From contig CACXJE010000007.1 in NCBI GenBank assembly GCA_902767915.1, positions 62,001 to 126,000 on the forward strand: 64,000 nucleotides of DNA. Reading direction: 5' to 3'. This DNA comes from Oscillospiraceae bacterium. GTDB lineage: Bacteria > Bacillota > Clostridia > Oscillospirales > Oscillospiraceae. The translations under genes and the position numbers were made by a program. Shown here one piece after another: positions 8,543 through 16,862 of this stretch (position 1 is its first letter; every line of letters begins with the position of its first letter). The notes beneath the pieces were generated by a model, which worked only from the letters and a program-made list of their open reading frames with translations, ran no database searches and was not told the origin of the DNA.

Positions 8543-8808
8543 TCCGCAGCGGCGGCCATTGGCCGCCACAGCTTTTCAGACAGGGCGCTTCCCGTAGCGG
8601 CGGCCATTGCCGCCACAGCTTTTCAGGCAGGGCGCTTCCCGTAGCGGCGGCCATTGGCCGCCACAGCCTTTCAGACAGGGCGCTTCCCGTAGCGGCGGCC
8701 ATTGGCCGCCACAGCTTTTTAGACAGGGCGCTTCCCGTAGCAGCGGCCATTGGCCGCCACAGCTTTTCAGGCAGGGCGCTTCCCGTAGCGGCGGCCATTG
8801 GCCGCCAT
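8543..8808. repeat. Six-copy tandem array of a GTAG palindrome upstream of citXG
   Basis: Six copies of GTAGCGGCGGCCATTGGCCG (plus CCAC) are spaced by a nearly constant 24-base linker containing CAGACAGGGCGCTTCCC, giving a 48-base period. Copies differ by one or two bases (one has a shortened loop, one CAGCGGCC). The array ends directly in front of the citXG ribosome-binding site and separates it from the RAYT gene. Confidence 0.9.
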
Positions 8809-8818
8809 GCGTTCCGAT

Positions 8819-9292
8819 TTATTTCAACGTAAAATACTCATCTGTCTCCCATTTTGCGGGGTTGTAGGTGACGTAATTCCAAGCGTTCTCGTATGCTTGC
8901 TCTGAGCGGATCACGCGGTCATGAAAGCCCTTCTCCCAGACGCTTTTCCCACAGGCTTTCGTGACGAAACCCTTCATTTGTTGGATAATCCGCCCCACGG
9001 TGGGGGGATTTGGTGCGTCCGCAGGGTCCAGCCGCAGCAGCAAATGCAGATGATTTGGCAGAATGGAGTAGGCGTCCACTGTGACGTTGGGATAGTGAGC
9101 GGGGACCTCCAAAACAGCCTCCTCCACCAGTTCTCCCAAAGGAGAAAGAATCGTACGCGGTGAATCTCCCTCGGAGGAAACAACCCCGAACACACATTGA
9201 AATCGGTCCGTGCAAACCGTCAACAGATAGATGTTAGCGCTGCTGTAGTCAAAGCCGGGGATCCGGTTTCGTTTGCGAATAAAGTGGGGCAT
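8819..9292 (-). CDS. REP-associated tyrosine transposase (RAYT, Y1/HUH superfamily)
   Basis: 157 residues, a normal RAYT length. The HUH-type metal motif NHLHLLL (His81, His83) is followed by WEKGFHDRVIRSEQAYENAW and a closing YNPAKW, the C-terminal pattern of the family. The catalytic tyrosine is probably Tyr134 (Tyr140 is the alternative). These enzymes nick and join single-stranded hairpins carrying a 5' GTAG foot and are tied to dispersal of REP sequences. GTAG palindromes flank this gene on both sides (8543-8808 and 9303-9525), and dozens occur across the window. It is inserted between citC and citXG in the same direction. The start ATG lies six bases after AGGAGG; longer upstream starts lie in the palindromes. 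The reading frame appears intact. Confidence 0.9.
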   Translation of the reverse strand: MPHFIRKRNRIPGFDYSSANIYLLTVCTDRFQCVFGVVSSEGDSPRTILSPLGELVEEAVLEVPAHYPNVTVDAYSILPNHLHLLLRLDPADAPNPPTVGRIIQQMKGFVTKACGKSVWEKGFHDRVIRSEQAYENAWNYVTYNPAKWETDEYFTLK

Positions 9293-9302
9293 GGGGTACC
9301 TC

Positions 9303-9525
9303 CTATGGGTGGCGGCCAATGGCCGCCGCTGCGGTGGGGATGGTACGGTGGCGAGCAATGCTCGCCGCTACGGCGGGGGGATGGCGGCCATTGCCTGCCA
9401 CCCGTTTCGATCATCAGTTTTCCCGTAGCGGCGGCCATTGGCCGCCACTGTGACGGGGCGGGGGTGGCGAGCGATGCTCGCCGCTACGGTGGGATGGTAC
9501 GGTGGCGAGCAATGGCCGCCGCTAC
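9303..9525. repeat. GTAG palindromes on the 5' side of the RAYT gene
   Basis: About six hairpins of the types GGCGGCCA/TGGCCGCC and GGCGAGC/GCTCGCC, most with CTAC or GTAG at the foot. They are separated by GGTGGGGATGGTACG-type spacers. One spacer carries CGATCATCAG, also present at the citXG start (8527-8536), which hints at duplication of the edge of citXG. Confidence 0.85.
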
Positions 9526-9528
9526 GGG

Positions 9529-10566
9529 TTAGTAGTGTACTACGTCCTTTTCCCGGCGGATGGCGGCGATGATGGGGGCGGCCTCCGGGGAGCGGAAGAA
9601 GTTCAAAGTGGTTTCGGGGAGCATATCTGCCGCCTCCTCCAGGCGGCCGTCGTGGACGGCCTGCCGGACTGCGGAGGCGGAGATCACCCGGCCGTCGGGC
9701 AGGTGCTTCCGGGGTATGATGCGGCACTGGATGCCCTGGGCGGGCAGGGCCTCGCTCAAAACATCGTTATACAGGGCCGTCACCAGGGAATGGGGTTCAT
9801 GGCCCACGTAACGGGCGGTGACGTCCAGGGTCTTGGCAATTTGGACGAACAGGGCCGTATCCAGCCGGGCCTGGGTCCGGAGGATCTTTTCTTCGGATTT
9901 CAGAAAGTAGCCGGGGAAGGTGGCGGAGGAGATCAGATACTCCCCGGTTTCGTGGCAGATCACGTTTGGCAGATCAGCCACGCCCTCCCGGACCAGCCGA
10001 TGCCGGACCTTTGCCGGGATGGGGCCCGCGTTTTCCGACAGCATGAACAGATGGACCACATCATTTTCCCGGGCGGCCGTCTCGATCAGATACCGATGGC
10101 CCAGGGTGAAGGGGTTGGCGTTCATCACAATCGCCGCTGCCTGACCCGGCTGCTTCTTTGCCGCCAGCTGCTTCAGGAAGCCCGCAAAGCCGTTTCTGCG
10201 GTTCTCCAGGAACACCAGAAAGCCCGGGACCTCGGCGATCTCGCAGAAGCCCAGGTCCTTGAAGAACTTGGCGCTGCCGGGCTTGGTGTAGACAAAGAGG
10301 TGAAAATAGCCCTTTGTCAGCCGGTCCTCCATCAGGTGGGTGATGACCTCGTTGAGAAGCCCTTCTCCCTGATGGGCAGGATCCACGGCGAAGCATCGCA
10401 GGGTGGGTCCGAAGGCGGAGCCTGTGGCGATGGGCTCGCCCTCCTCGTCGAAGACGGCGCAGGTATAGTCCAGATGCTCATCCAGGGTGATGTCCACCCG
10501 CTCCAGCAGGGCCTTGACCTTTGCCATGGTGCGGGTATCGGATTGATAGACTTGGGAGACAGCCAT
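9529..10566 (-). CDS. citC: Citrate lyase ligase (acetate:SH-citrate lyase ligase)
   Basis: 345 residues. An N-terminal GNAT-like part (about 1-130; AVDPAHQGEGLLNEV is the acetyl-CoA loop region) precedes a nucleotidyltransferase part with MNANPFTLGHRYLIE (HxGH-type motif) and the late ISASAVRQ motif. It activates citrate lyase by acetylating the thiol of the prosthetic group on CitD at the expense of ATP. It lies downstream of the CitMHS gene in the cit operon. The start ATG-GCT is five bases from AGGAGG. The GTG two codons upstream overlaps the ribosome-binding site and is less likely. The stop lies four bases from the RAYT-side palindrome cluster. Confidence 0.92.
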   Translation of the reverse strand: MAVSQVYQSDTRTMAKVKALLERVDITLDEHLDYTCAVFDEEGEPIATGSAFGPTLRCFAVDPAHQGEGLLNEVITHLMEDRLTKGYFHLFVYTKPGSAKFFKDLGFCEIAEVPGFLVFLENRRNGFAGFLKQLAAKKQPGQAAAIVMNANPFTLGHRYLIETAARENDVVHLFMLSENAGPIPAKVRHRLVREGVADLPNVICHETGEYLISSATFPGYFLKSEEKILRTQARLDTALFVQIAKTLDVTARYVGHEPHSLVTALYNDVLSEALPAQGIQCRIIPRKHLPDGRVISASAVRQAVHDGRLEEAADMLPETTLNFFRSPEAAPIIAAIRREKDVVHY

Positions 10567-10577
10567 AGGCACCTCCT

Positions 10578-10683
10578 GAAAAGTTGAAAATTGAAAATTG
10601 AAAATTGAAAATGAATGTGTGTTTCAAATTGCAATTTGAAACACGCCGAATATTATCAACTTTCAGCTTTCAATTTTCCATTT
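10578..10683. repeat. AT-rich TTGAAAA-type element with inner palindrome
   Basis: Repeats of TTGAAAA flank the palindrome TGTTTCAAATTGCAATTTGA (AACA), then CAACTTTCAGCTTTCAATTT. It belongs to the AT-rich family seen at about ten other sites in the window (for example 53836-53940 and 63600-63675). Confidence 0.8.
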
Positions 10684-10716
10684 GGAAAAGCCCGGCGCCG
10701 GTTTCCCGACGCCGGG
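10684..10716 (-). terminator. Terminator after the citrate transporter gene
   Basis: Stem CCCGGCG/CGCCGGG (10691-10716), followed on the minus strand by CTTTTCC. It may allow partial read-through into citC. Confidence 0.55.
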
Positions 10717-10732
10717 AATGCGTTTTTCAAAA

Positions 10733-12172
10733 TCAGATGGGAAGCAGGCCGAAAATCACGCCAACGATCATGCAGAGTATGGAGAAGCCCCATACGTACA
10801 GGAAGCTGGCCTTGATATGGTCTTTGATGTCCACCTCCGCAAGGCCCGTGCCCAGCAGCGTGGCCGGGACCATGGGGCTGATAAAGGTGGCACAGTTGCG
10901 GCAGACCACCATGGCGATGGCGATGGGCAGCTTGTCCACGCCGAAGGAGGCGCCGATGCCGATGACAACCGGCAGCATGCCGAAGAAGTAGGAGTCGGTG
11001 TCGAAGGCCAGGGCCAGGGGCACAGACAGGAAGCCGATGACCAGCGGGAGATTCTGGCCCAGGAACTTGGGCAGAATGTTCTTGATCAGGTTGGCCATGC
11101 AGGTGACGACGCTGATGGTTGCCATTTTATCCGTGGCAACGCCGTTTTCCATCTTGGCGATGACGGCCTTGCCCGCGTCGTTGATGCCGTAGACCAGGAT
11201 GCCCATCAGCACCGCAGCGCCCATCAGGGTGGAGCACATCATCAGGGCCGGGCCCGCGTGCAGATTGATGATCTTCTTATGCATCTTGGCGGTGAAGCCG
11301 TAGTTCACAAACAGGGCCACAGCCGTGCCGAGCATGAAGGGATAGTAGCTGGGGATGTCGAGACCCAGACTGTCGATGCCGCCGACAATCAGCAGGGCAA
11401 TGACGCAGAGGGTCAGCGCAATATTGAACCAGAACAGCTTGGGCCGGGCCAGCTCGTTGACGGCTTTTTCGGCCTTCTGCTGGGTTTCCAGGTTCACGGT
11501 GCCTTCCTCCTGGGCCAGTCTGCCATGGAGGCCGGCGCCCCGCTTCTTCTCCTGCCAGCCTGCAAAGCCGGCATGGACAAGGGCCAGGAGGATGCCGAAG
11601 ATCTGGATGGGAAGGATCTTCATCCAGAGCTGGTTGGCGGGCATGTCGATGACCGTTGCGGCGCGCATCGTCGGGCCGGCCCAGGGCATCAGGTTCAGAA
11701 CGCCCATGGCCAGGACAGCGATCCGCAGCAGGGTGGTCTTGCGCATGTGCATACGCTCATAGACCGGGAGCATGGCGGGAATGACGATACAGAAGGTGGA
11801 GGCGCCGCCGCCGTCCAGATGGCCCACAAGGGCAATGACCGCGGTGACAATCGCGACGCCGATGACGTTATCGCCCACAAGCTTCATCAGCTTGCCGATG
11901 ATCACGTCAAACATGCCGGCATCCGTCATGATGCCGAAGTACAGAACGGAAAACACGAACAGGGCCGCGGTGGAGCCGGTGCTGCCAAAGCCGCCTTTGA
12001 TCAGCTTTGAGATTTCCGGCAGCTTGTAATAGCCTCCGATGACCAGAGCAATGGCCAGAATCGTCGGCCAGATGATAAAGGCGATGGCGGGCTGGGTCTT
12101 TGATTTGAACAGGGTGACCACAATCGCCGCAATCGTCAGCAGGCCAAGAATGCCTACCACGGTTTCACTCAT
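10733..12172 (-). CDS. CitMHS-family citrate/divalent-metal transporter
   Basis: 479 residues with about 12 hydrophobic segments, the normal size for CitMHS secondary transporters that import metal-citrate complexes with protons. Visible landmarks include GHLDGGGASTFCIVIPAMLP, a conserved loop of the family, the hydrophilic central loop (about 210-250), and the C-terminal AFDTDSYFFGMLPV and GTGLAEVD regions. It sits between citF and citC, so citrate import is the natural substrate. The start is eight bases after GAGGAGG. The choice of CitMHS rather than the CitS/CitT carriers usual in citrate fermenters suggests a metal-citrate substrate (inference). Confidence 0.88.
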   Translation of the reverse strand: MSETVVGILGLLTIAAIVVTLFKSKTQPAIAFIIWPTILAIALVIGGYYKLPEISKLIKGGFGSTGSTAALFVFSVLYFGIMTDAGMFDVIIGKLMKLVGDNVIGVAIVTAVIALVGHLDGGGASTFCIVIPAMLPVYERMHMRKTTLLRIAVLAMGVLNLMPWAGPTMRAATVIDMPANQLWMKILPIQIFGILLALVHAGFAGWQEKKRGAGLHGRLAQEEGTVNLETQQKAEKAVNELARPKLFWFNIALTLCVIALLIVGGIDSLGLDIPSYYPFMLGTAVALFVNYGFTAKMHKKIINLHAGPALMMCSTLMGAAVLMGILVYGINDAGKAVIAKMENGVATDKMATISVVTCMANLIKNILPKFLGQNLPLVIGFLSVPLALAFDTDSYFFGMLPVVIGIGASFGVDKLPIAIAMVVCRNCATFISPMVPATLLGTGLAEVDIKDHIKASFLYVWGFSILCMIVGVIFGLLPI

Positions 12173-12242
12173 GGAACAGTCCTCCTCTTTTCATTTTTGG
12201 GGATCATGGGTATTGCGTGTTTCCAAAAGCAATTGGGTTCAA

Positions 12243-12270
12243 ATACGGCGGGCGTTGCCGCCCGCCGTAT
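12243..12270. terminator. Hairpin between citF and the transporter gene
   Basis: A perfect 12-bp stem ATACGGCGGGCG/CGCCCGCCGTAT with loop TTGC. The T-tract on the minus strand is only TTTG, so it may be a processing or attenuation hairpin rather than a full stop. Confidence 0.5.
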
Positions 12271-12293
12271 GGTTGCGCGTAATTGGTTGGAGC

Positions 12294-13859
12294 TTACTCC
12301 TGATCCACGGTATAGGGCTTGATCTTGCGGACCACGTCCAGGATGGTGCCGTCGCGGGCTTCCAGGACGGCCACGACCTTGTCCTCCCACTCCAGATCGT
12401 CGGGACGGCCCACCAGGGAGTAGGCCTTTTCCTTCAGCTCTTCAATGGTGACATGGGGGATGCCGGCCTTGTCCAGGCACTCGATCAGGTCGGGACGCAG
12501 GGGGTTGACCGCAACGCCGTAATCGGTGACCAGCACGTCCACGCAGTCGCCGGGGGTGGTGACGGTGACGACGTGCTCGCAGACCGTGGCCATGCGGCCG
12601 CGGGTCAGCGGGGTGACGATGATGCAGCACTTGGAGCCGGCTGCGGTGTCGGGATGGCCGCCGGGGGCGCCGCGGAGGATGCCGTCGGAGCCGGTCAGCA
12701 CGTTGACGTTGAAGCCGGTGTCGATCTCCAGAGCCGCCAGGACCACGAAGTCCAGCTTGTTGACGAAGGCGCCCTTGTTGGCCGGGTTTGCGTACTGGGA
12801 GGCGCTCATCTCAAAGTGGTTGGGGGTCTGGTTGATGGAGTTGACGGATTCCAGGTCGAAGTCCTGCACGTCGATGACCTTGCCGACCTTGCCCTTCTTC
12901 AGCAGCTCCACCATGGGGCCGCAGATGCCGCCGATGGCCCAGCCCATCTTGATGCCGCGCTCGTCCATGTACTTCTCCAGGAAGAGGTTGGCAGCCAGAG
13001 ACGGACCGCCCACGCCGGTCTGGAAGGAGAAGCCTTCCTTGAAATACGGGGTGGCGGCGATGACCTTGGCCACGTTCTCGGCCATCATCAGGTCACGGGG
13101 ATTCTGAGAGATGCGGGCGGCGGCGGAGGCGATCTTCTTGGGGTCGCCGATGCAGTCTACCACCACAACGGCGTCCACGTCGATGGCTTCCACGGAGGCG
13201 GGATAGTTGGGGAAGTCCACCAGATCGTCGGTGACCACGATGACGTGATCGGCGTACTTGGCGTCGGTCATGGCGTAGCCCAGAGAGCCGCAGTTGTGCT
13301 TACCGCCGATGCCGCGGCAGTTGCCCATGCAGTCGGAGGTGGGAGCGGCCACGACGGCGATGTCGATGTGGACCTCACCGGCCTCGATGGCGCGGGGACG
13401 GCCGCCGTGGGAACGGATGATGGCGGGGGTCTTCAGCTTGCCGGCGGAGACCACGTCGCCGATCCGGCCGCGGATGCCGGAGGTCTGGACGCCGACGACG
13501 ATGCCCTGCTCGATGTAATCGGCAATCACGTCATGGGCGGAGCCCAGGGAGGTGGCGGCAACGGTGATGTCCTTGACGCCCAGCTCTTCCACAGCGGCCT
13601 TCACGACCATGTTGGCCACGTAGTCGCCGTTGCGGAGGTGATGATGGAAGGAGAAGGTGCAGCCGTCCTTGCAGCCGCACTGACGCAGGGCGTCAGCGAT
13701 GGTGGCCACGATCTTGGACTCCTGGGGCTTCTCATAACGGCGGGTTCTCGGACTGGCCTTCTGGATGTACTTGCCGTCCATGTAATTCTTGCCCTGATAG
13801 ACCTCCTTGCCGTTTACCAGGAGGTAATCGGGAATATCTCTGCCTACTGCGTTTTTCAT
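12294..13859 (-). CDS. citF: Citrate lyase alpha subunit (citrate CoA-transferase)
   Basis: 521 residues, close to the family's usual 505-520. CitF swaps acetyl for citryl on the CitD thioester and then passes citryl-ACP to CitE. Its full-length similarity to CitF is clear from segments such as TFSFHHHLRNGDYVANMV, SGIRGRIGDVVSAGKLKTPAIIRSHGGRPRA and the late TRGRMATVCEHVVTVTTPG. It overlaps the end of citE by four bases (ATGA), pointing to translational coupling. It is the third gene of the operon driven from 15107-15135. Confidence 0.95.
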   Translation of the reverse strand: MKNAVGRDIPDYLLVNGKEVYQGKNYMDGKYIQKASPRTRRYEKPQESKIVATIADALRQCGCKDGCTFSFHHHLRNGDYVANMVVKAAVEELGVKDITVAATSLGSAHDVIADYIEQGIVVGVQTSGIRGRIGDVVSAGKLKTPAIIRSHGGRPRAIEAGEVHIDIAVVAAPTSDCMGNCRGIGGKHNCGSLGYAMTDAKYADHVIVVTDDLVDFPNYPASVEAIDVDAVVVVDCIGDPKKIASAAARISQNPRDLMMAENVAKVIAATPYFKEGFSFQTGVGGPSLAANLFLEKYMDERGIKMGWAIGGICGPMVELLKKGKVGKVIDVQDFDLESVNSINQTPNHFEMSASQYANPANKGAFVNKLDFVVLAALEIDTGFNVNVLTGSDGILRGAPGGHPDTAAGSKCCIIVTPLTRGRMATVCEHVVTVTTPGDCVDVLVTDYGVAVNPLRPDLIECLDKAGIPHVTIEELKEKAYSLVGRPDDLEWEDKVVAVLEARDGTILDVVRKIKPYTVDQE

Positions 13860-14770
13860 ACCAGATCCCCCTCATAGAGCCCGCAGGCACGGGCCAGCTT
13901 CAGCGTCCGCTCCGCACCGGGAATGAACGCAATGTCGATCATCTTGCCGTCCACAGTGAAGACGCCCACGCCGGCTGCGCTCTGCTCGCGGTAGGCGCGC
14001 ACGATCTTTTCGGCCTGGGTGATTTCCTTCTCGGTGGGAGCAAAGAGCTCGTGGACCAGACGGATCTGCTTGGGGTTGATGAGGGACTTGCCGTCAAAGC
14101 CCATGGCCTTGTTCTGCATGACCTCAGCCCGGTAGCCTTCCTCATCGTTGAGGTTGGTGAAGACGGTATCGAAGCACTGGACGCCGGCGGCACGGGCCGC
14201 GATCAGCATCTGGCCTCTGGCCACCATCATGTCCACGCCGTCGGGGGTGAACTTGGTCTGCATGCACTTGCGGAAGTCGCCGCCGGAGATGGCAACGCCG
14301 AACATCCGGTCGGAGGCAGCGCAGATCTCATAGGCGTTCAGGATGCCCTTGGGGCTTTCCAGAGCGGCCATCAGCAGGGTGCGGCCTTCCTCCACGCCGA
14401 ACTCCCGCTCGGCGGCGAGGACGTGCTCCTCGACGGTCTTGACGTCCTGGGCGCTCTCGCACTTGGCGATCCGGATGCCGTCGGCGCCGCCGGCGACACA
14501 GACCCGGATGTCCTCCTGCCAGTGGGGGGTATCGAGGCCGTTGATCCGGACGATGACTTCGGTATCGCCGTAATCAATGGTCTTCAGGGCATGATACAGG
14601 GAGAAGCGGGCGGCGTCCTTCTGGTTTTCGGCAACCGCGTCCTCCAGGTCCAGCATGATGGAATCCACGCCGTAGATGTAGGCGTCCTTGATCAGGCCGG
14701 GCTTCTGGGAGCTCATAAAAATCATGGTCCGACGCAGGCGGAACCGTTCAGGCTTCGGACGAGGAATCAT
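13856..14770 (-). CDS. citE: Citrate lyase beta subunit (citryl-ACP lyase)
   Basis: 304 residues. CitE splits citryl-ACP into oxaloacetate and acetyl-ACP. It has the HpcH/HpaI-type barrel, with R-R-T-M-I-F near the N-terminus, GVDSIMLDLEDAVAENQK (substrate/metal Asp-Glu region), RINGLDTP, and ALESPKGILNAYEI (Mg-binding Glu). The start ATG overlaps the citD stop by four bases; an ATG six codons upstream lies inside citD and is less likely. The closely packed D-E-F order is the classic citrate lyase core. Confidence 0.95.
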   Translation of the reverse strand: MIPRPKPERFRLRRTMIFMSSQKPGLIKDAYIYGVDSIMLDLEDAVAENQKDAARFSLYHALKTIDYGDTEVIVRINGLDTPHWQEDIRVCVAGGADGIRIAKCESAQDVKTVEEHVLAAEREFGVEEGRTLLMAALESPKGILNAYEICAASDRMFGVAISGGDFRKCMQTKFTPDGVDMMVARGQMLIAARAAGVQCFDTVFTNLNDEEGYRAEVMQNKAMGFDGKSLINPKQIRLVHELFAPTEKEITQAEKIVRAYREQSAAGVGVFTVDGKMIDIAFIPGAERTLKLARACGLYEGDLV

Positions 14771-15069
14771 CTGATCACACCTCCCCAATCAATATTCTTG
14801 TCGGACTTGTCGCAGCTGCGGAGCACCGCGCACTCGACGCGGGCCTTGATCGTGCAATCAAGCGCACCCTTGTCCACGACGGTGACCTTGGCGTCCTTGA
14901 CCTCGAGACGGTCCAGGGTCTCCAGAACGGTCTTCTTGATCTGCCGGCCGTACTGGTTCATGACGCTGCTGGTAAGGGACAGCTCGATGCCCGCGGTACC
15001 GGGCTCGACAGTGACCATCAGGTCGCTGGATTCGAGCGTGCCTGCTACCGCAGGCTTACAAATTTCCAT
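14767..15069 (-). CDS. citD: Citrate lyase acyl carrier protein (gamma subunit)
   Basis: 100 residues, the normal size. CitD carries the phosphoribosyl-dephospho-CoA arm on a serine near residue 14; here Ser14/Ser15 in GTLESSDLMVTVEP fit the family's G-x-x-E-S-S-D motif. The ATG is 10 bases from AGGAGG and about 35 bases below the promoter. It is the first gene of the cit operon. Confidence 0.94.
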   Translation of the reverse strand: MEICKPAVAGTLESSDLMVTVEPGTAGIELSLTSSVMNQYGRQIKKTVLETLDRLEVKDAKVTVVDKGALDCTIKARVECAVLRSCDKSDKNIDWGGVIR

Positions 15070-15106
15070 AATTTACACGCCTCCTAAGTGTGTTGTCGGT
15101 TTTATC

Positions 15107-15135
15107 ATTATAACACACGTTTTTCGGAATGACAA
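15107..15135 (-). promoter_or_regulatory. Promoter of the cit operon
   Basis: TTGTCA (15130-15135), exactly 17 bases, TATAAT (15107-15112) on the minus strand: near-consensus sigma-A. No operator or cit regulator gene is visible in the window. Confidence 0.85.
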
Positions 15136-15155
15136 TAGGCTTTTTATGAAAAACG

Positions 15156-15190
15156 CACAGGCCGCGGCAAGTTCGCCGCGGCCTGTGGTT
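15156..15190 (-). terminator. Terminator after prfC
   Basis: Stem CACAGGCCGCGGC/GCCGCGGCCTGTG, flanked by AAAAAC and GTTTTT, so it could act in both directions. It lies between prfC and the cit promoter. Confidence 0.8.
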
Positions 15191-15194
15191 TTTC

Positions 15195-16775
15195 TTATTC
15201 GGCGGTTTCGGAAAGGACGAGACCGGGGTTTTTGCGGACCGTGAAGTCGATGGCCCAGTAGGAGGAGAACACCAGCAGCAGCCGGCCCCGGTAATCCTCC
15301 AGAAGCTCCACGTCGGAGGACAGGTTCAGATCCTTCTCGGCGACCGGACTCTTCTGGATGAACCGCAGCTCCTCATAGGGCAGGCCCTCCATCCGCAGGT
15401 CCACGCCGTACTCGTTCTTCATCCGGTACTGGAAGACGTCGAACTGCAGGGTGCCCACGACGCCCACGATGACCTCCTCCATGCCGGTGTCCGGCTTTTT
15501 GAAGATCTGGATGGCGCCCTCCTGGGCGATCTGCTCCACGCCCTTGATGAACTGCTTGCGCTTCATGGTGTCCCGGGGGCTGACCCGGCTGAAATGCTCG
15601 GGCGCAAAGGTGGGGATGCCGGAGAAGCGGTATTTCTTGCCCACCTCGGTGATGGTATCGCCGATGGCGAAGATGCCGGGATCAAACACGCCGATGATGT
15701 CGCCGGCATAGGCCTCCTCCACGATCTCCCGCTCGGAGGCCATCAGCTGCTGGGGCTGGGAAAGCCGCATCTTCTTGCCGGCCTGGACGTGGTAATATTC
15801 CTTGTCCCGCTGGAACTGGCCGGAGCAGATCCGCATGAAGGCCAGCCGGTCCCGGTGGGCCTTGTTCATATTGGCCTGGATTTTGAACACAAAGGCGGAA
15901 AATTCCGGGCTGAAGGCGTCCACCACGCCGGCGTCCGAAGTACGGGACAGGGGCGGAGGGGTCATGCGGAGGAACTCCTCCAGGAAGGGCTCGATGCCGA
16001 AGTTGTTCAGGGCGGAGCCGAAGAACACGGGGCTCAGCCGGCCGGCCCGGACCTCCTCCATATCGAACTCCCGGCCCGCGGACAGCAGCTCCACGTCCTC
16101 GATCAGCTGGGTCTGCCGGTTCTGGCCGATGATTCCGGCCACGGCGGGAGAATAGAGATCCACGGACTGCTTCTCCGCCTTGTTCTTGCCGGAGACGCCG
16201 GAGAACAGCAGCAGCTCGGAGCGCTGCCGGTCATAGACCCCCTGGAACTCCTTGCCGGAGCCGATGGGCCAGTTCATGGCGCAGGTCTCGATGCCCAGCT
16301 CATGCTCCAGCTCGTCCAGCAGGTCGAAGGGATCCTTGGTCTCCCGGTCCATCTTGTTGATGAAGGTGAAGATGGGAATGTGCCGCATGGCACAGACCTT
16401 GAAGAGCTTCCGGGTCTGGGGCTCCACGCCCTTGGCTCCGTCGATGACCATGACCGCGGAATCCGCCGCCATCAGAGTCCGATAGGTGTCCTCGGAGAAG
16501 TCCTGGTGGCCTGGGGTGTCCAGGATGTTGATGCAGAAGCCGTTGTACTGGAACTGCATCACCGAGGAGGTGACGGAAATGCCGCGCTGCTTTTCGATCT
16601 CCATCCAGTCGGAGACCGCGGCACGGGAGTTTTTCTTGCCCTTGACGGCGCCGGCCTGGGCGATGGCTCCGCCGTAGAGCAGGAATTTTTCGGTTAAGGT
16701 GGTTTTGCCCGCGTCCGGGTGGGAGATGATCGCAAAGGTCCGGCGGCGGGAGATTTCTTGCTGCAAGGTGGACAT
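15195..16775 (-). CDS. prfC: Peptide chain release factor 3
   Basis: 526 residues, typical of RF3, the translational GTPase that recycles RF1/RF2 from the ribosome after termination. The P-loop SHPDAGKTT (18-26), switch region RGISVTSSVMQF, DTPGHQDF (G3) and NKMD (G4) are all present. The start follows AAAGGAG. It is a single gene with its own promoter and terminator. Confidence 0.96.
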   Translation of the reverse strand: MSTLQQEISRRRTFAIISHPDAGKTTLTEKFLLYGGAIAQAGAVKGKKNSRAAVSDWMEIEKQRGISVTSSVMQFQYNGFCINILDTPGHQDFSEDTYRTLMAADSAVMVIDGAKGVEPQTRKLFKVCAMRHIPIFTFINKMDRETKDPFDLLDELEHELGIETCAMNWPIGSGKEFQGVYDRQRSELLLFSGVSGKNKAEKQSVDLYSPAVAGIIGQNRQTQLIEDVELLSAGREFDMEEVRAGRLSPVFFGSALNNFGIEPFLEEFLRMTPPPLSRTSDAGVVDAFSPEFSAFVFKIQANMNKAHRDRLAFMRICSGQFQRDKEYYHVQAGKKMRLSQPQQLMASEREIVEEAYAGDIIGVFDPGIFAIGDTITEVGKKYRFSGIPTFAPEHFSRVSPRDTMKRKQFIKGVEQIAQEGAIQIFKKPDTGMEEVIVGVVGTLQFDVFQYRMKNEYGVDLRMEGLPYEELRFIQKSPVAEKDLNLSSDVELLEDYRGRLLLVFSSYWAIDFTVRKNPGLVLSETAE

Positions 16776-16833
16776 GGCTGTCTCCTTTGATGGTGATTTG
16801 TTCCTTGACGGTGATTTGTCTGAAATTCAATTT

Positions 16834-16862
16834 ATTGTACCACACGGGGAAGAAAAAAACAA
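16834..16862 (-). promoter_or_regulatory. Promoter of prfC
   Basis: TTGTTT (16857-16862), 17 bases, TACAAT (16834-16839) on the minus strand. The rest of the 16776-17223 gap holds only this, the next gene's promoter and unrecognised AT-rich sequence. Confidence 0.6.

Noticed and set aside
8543..8808. Possible CRISPR array
   Set aside because: Both repeat and spacer are nearly identical in every unit, and there are no cas genes; it is a tandem palindrome array.
8532..8867. Short frames encoding repeated MAAATGSALSEKLWRP or RQGASRSGGHWPPQ peptides
   Set aside because: They only translate the 48-base tandem repeat.
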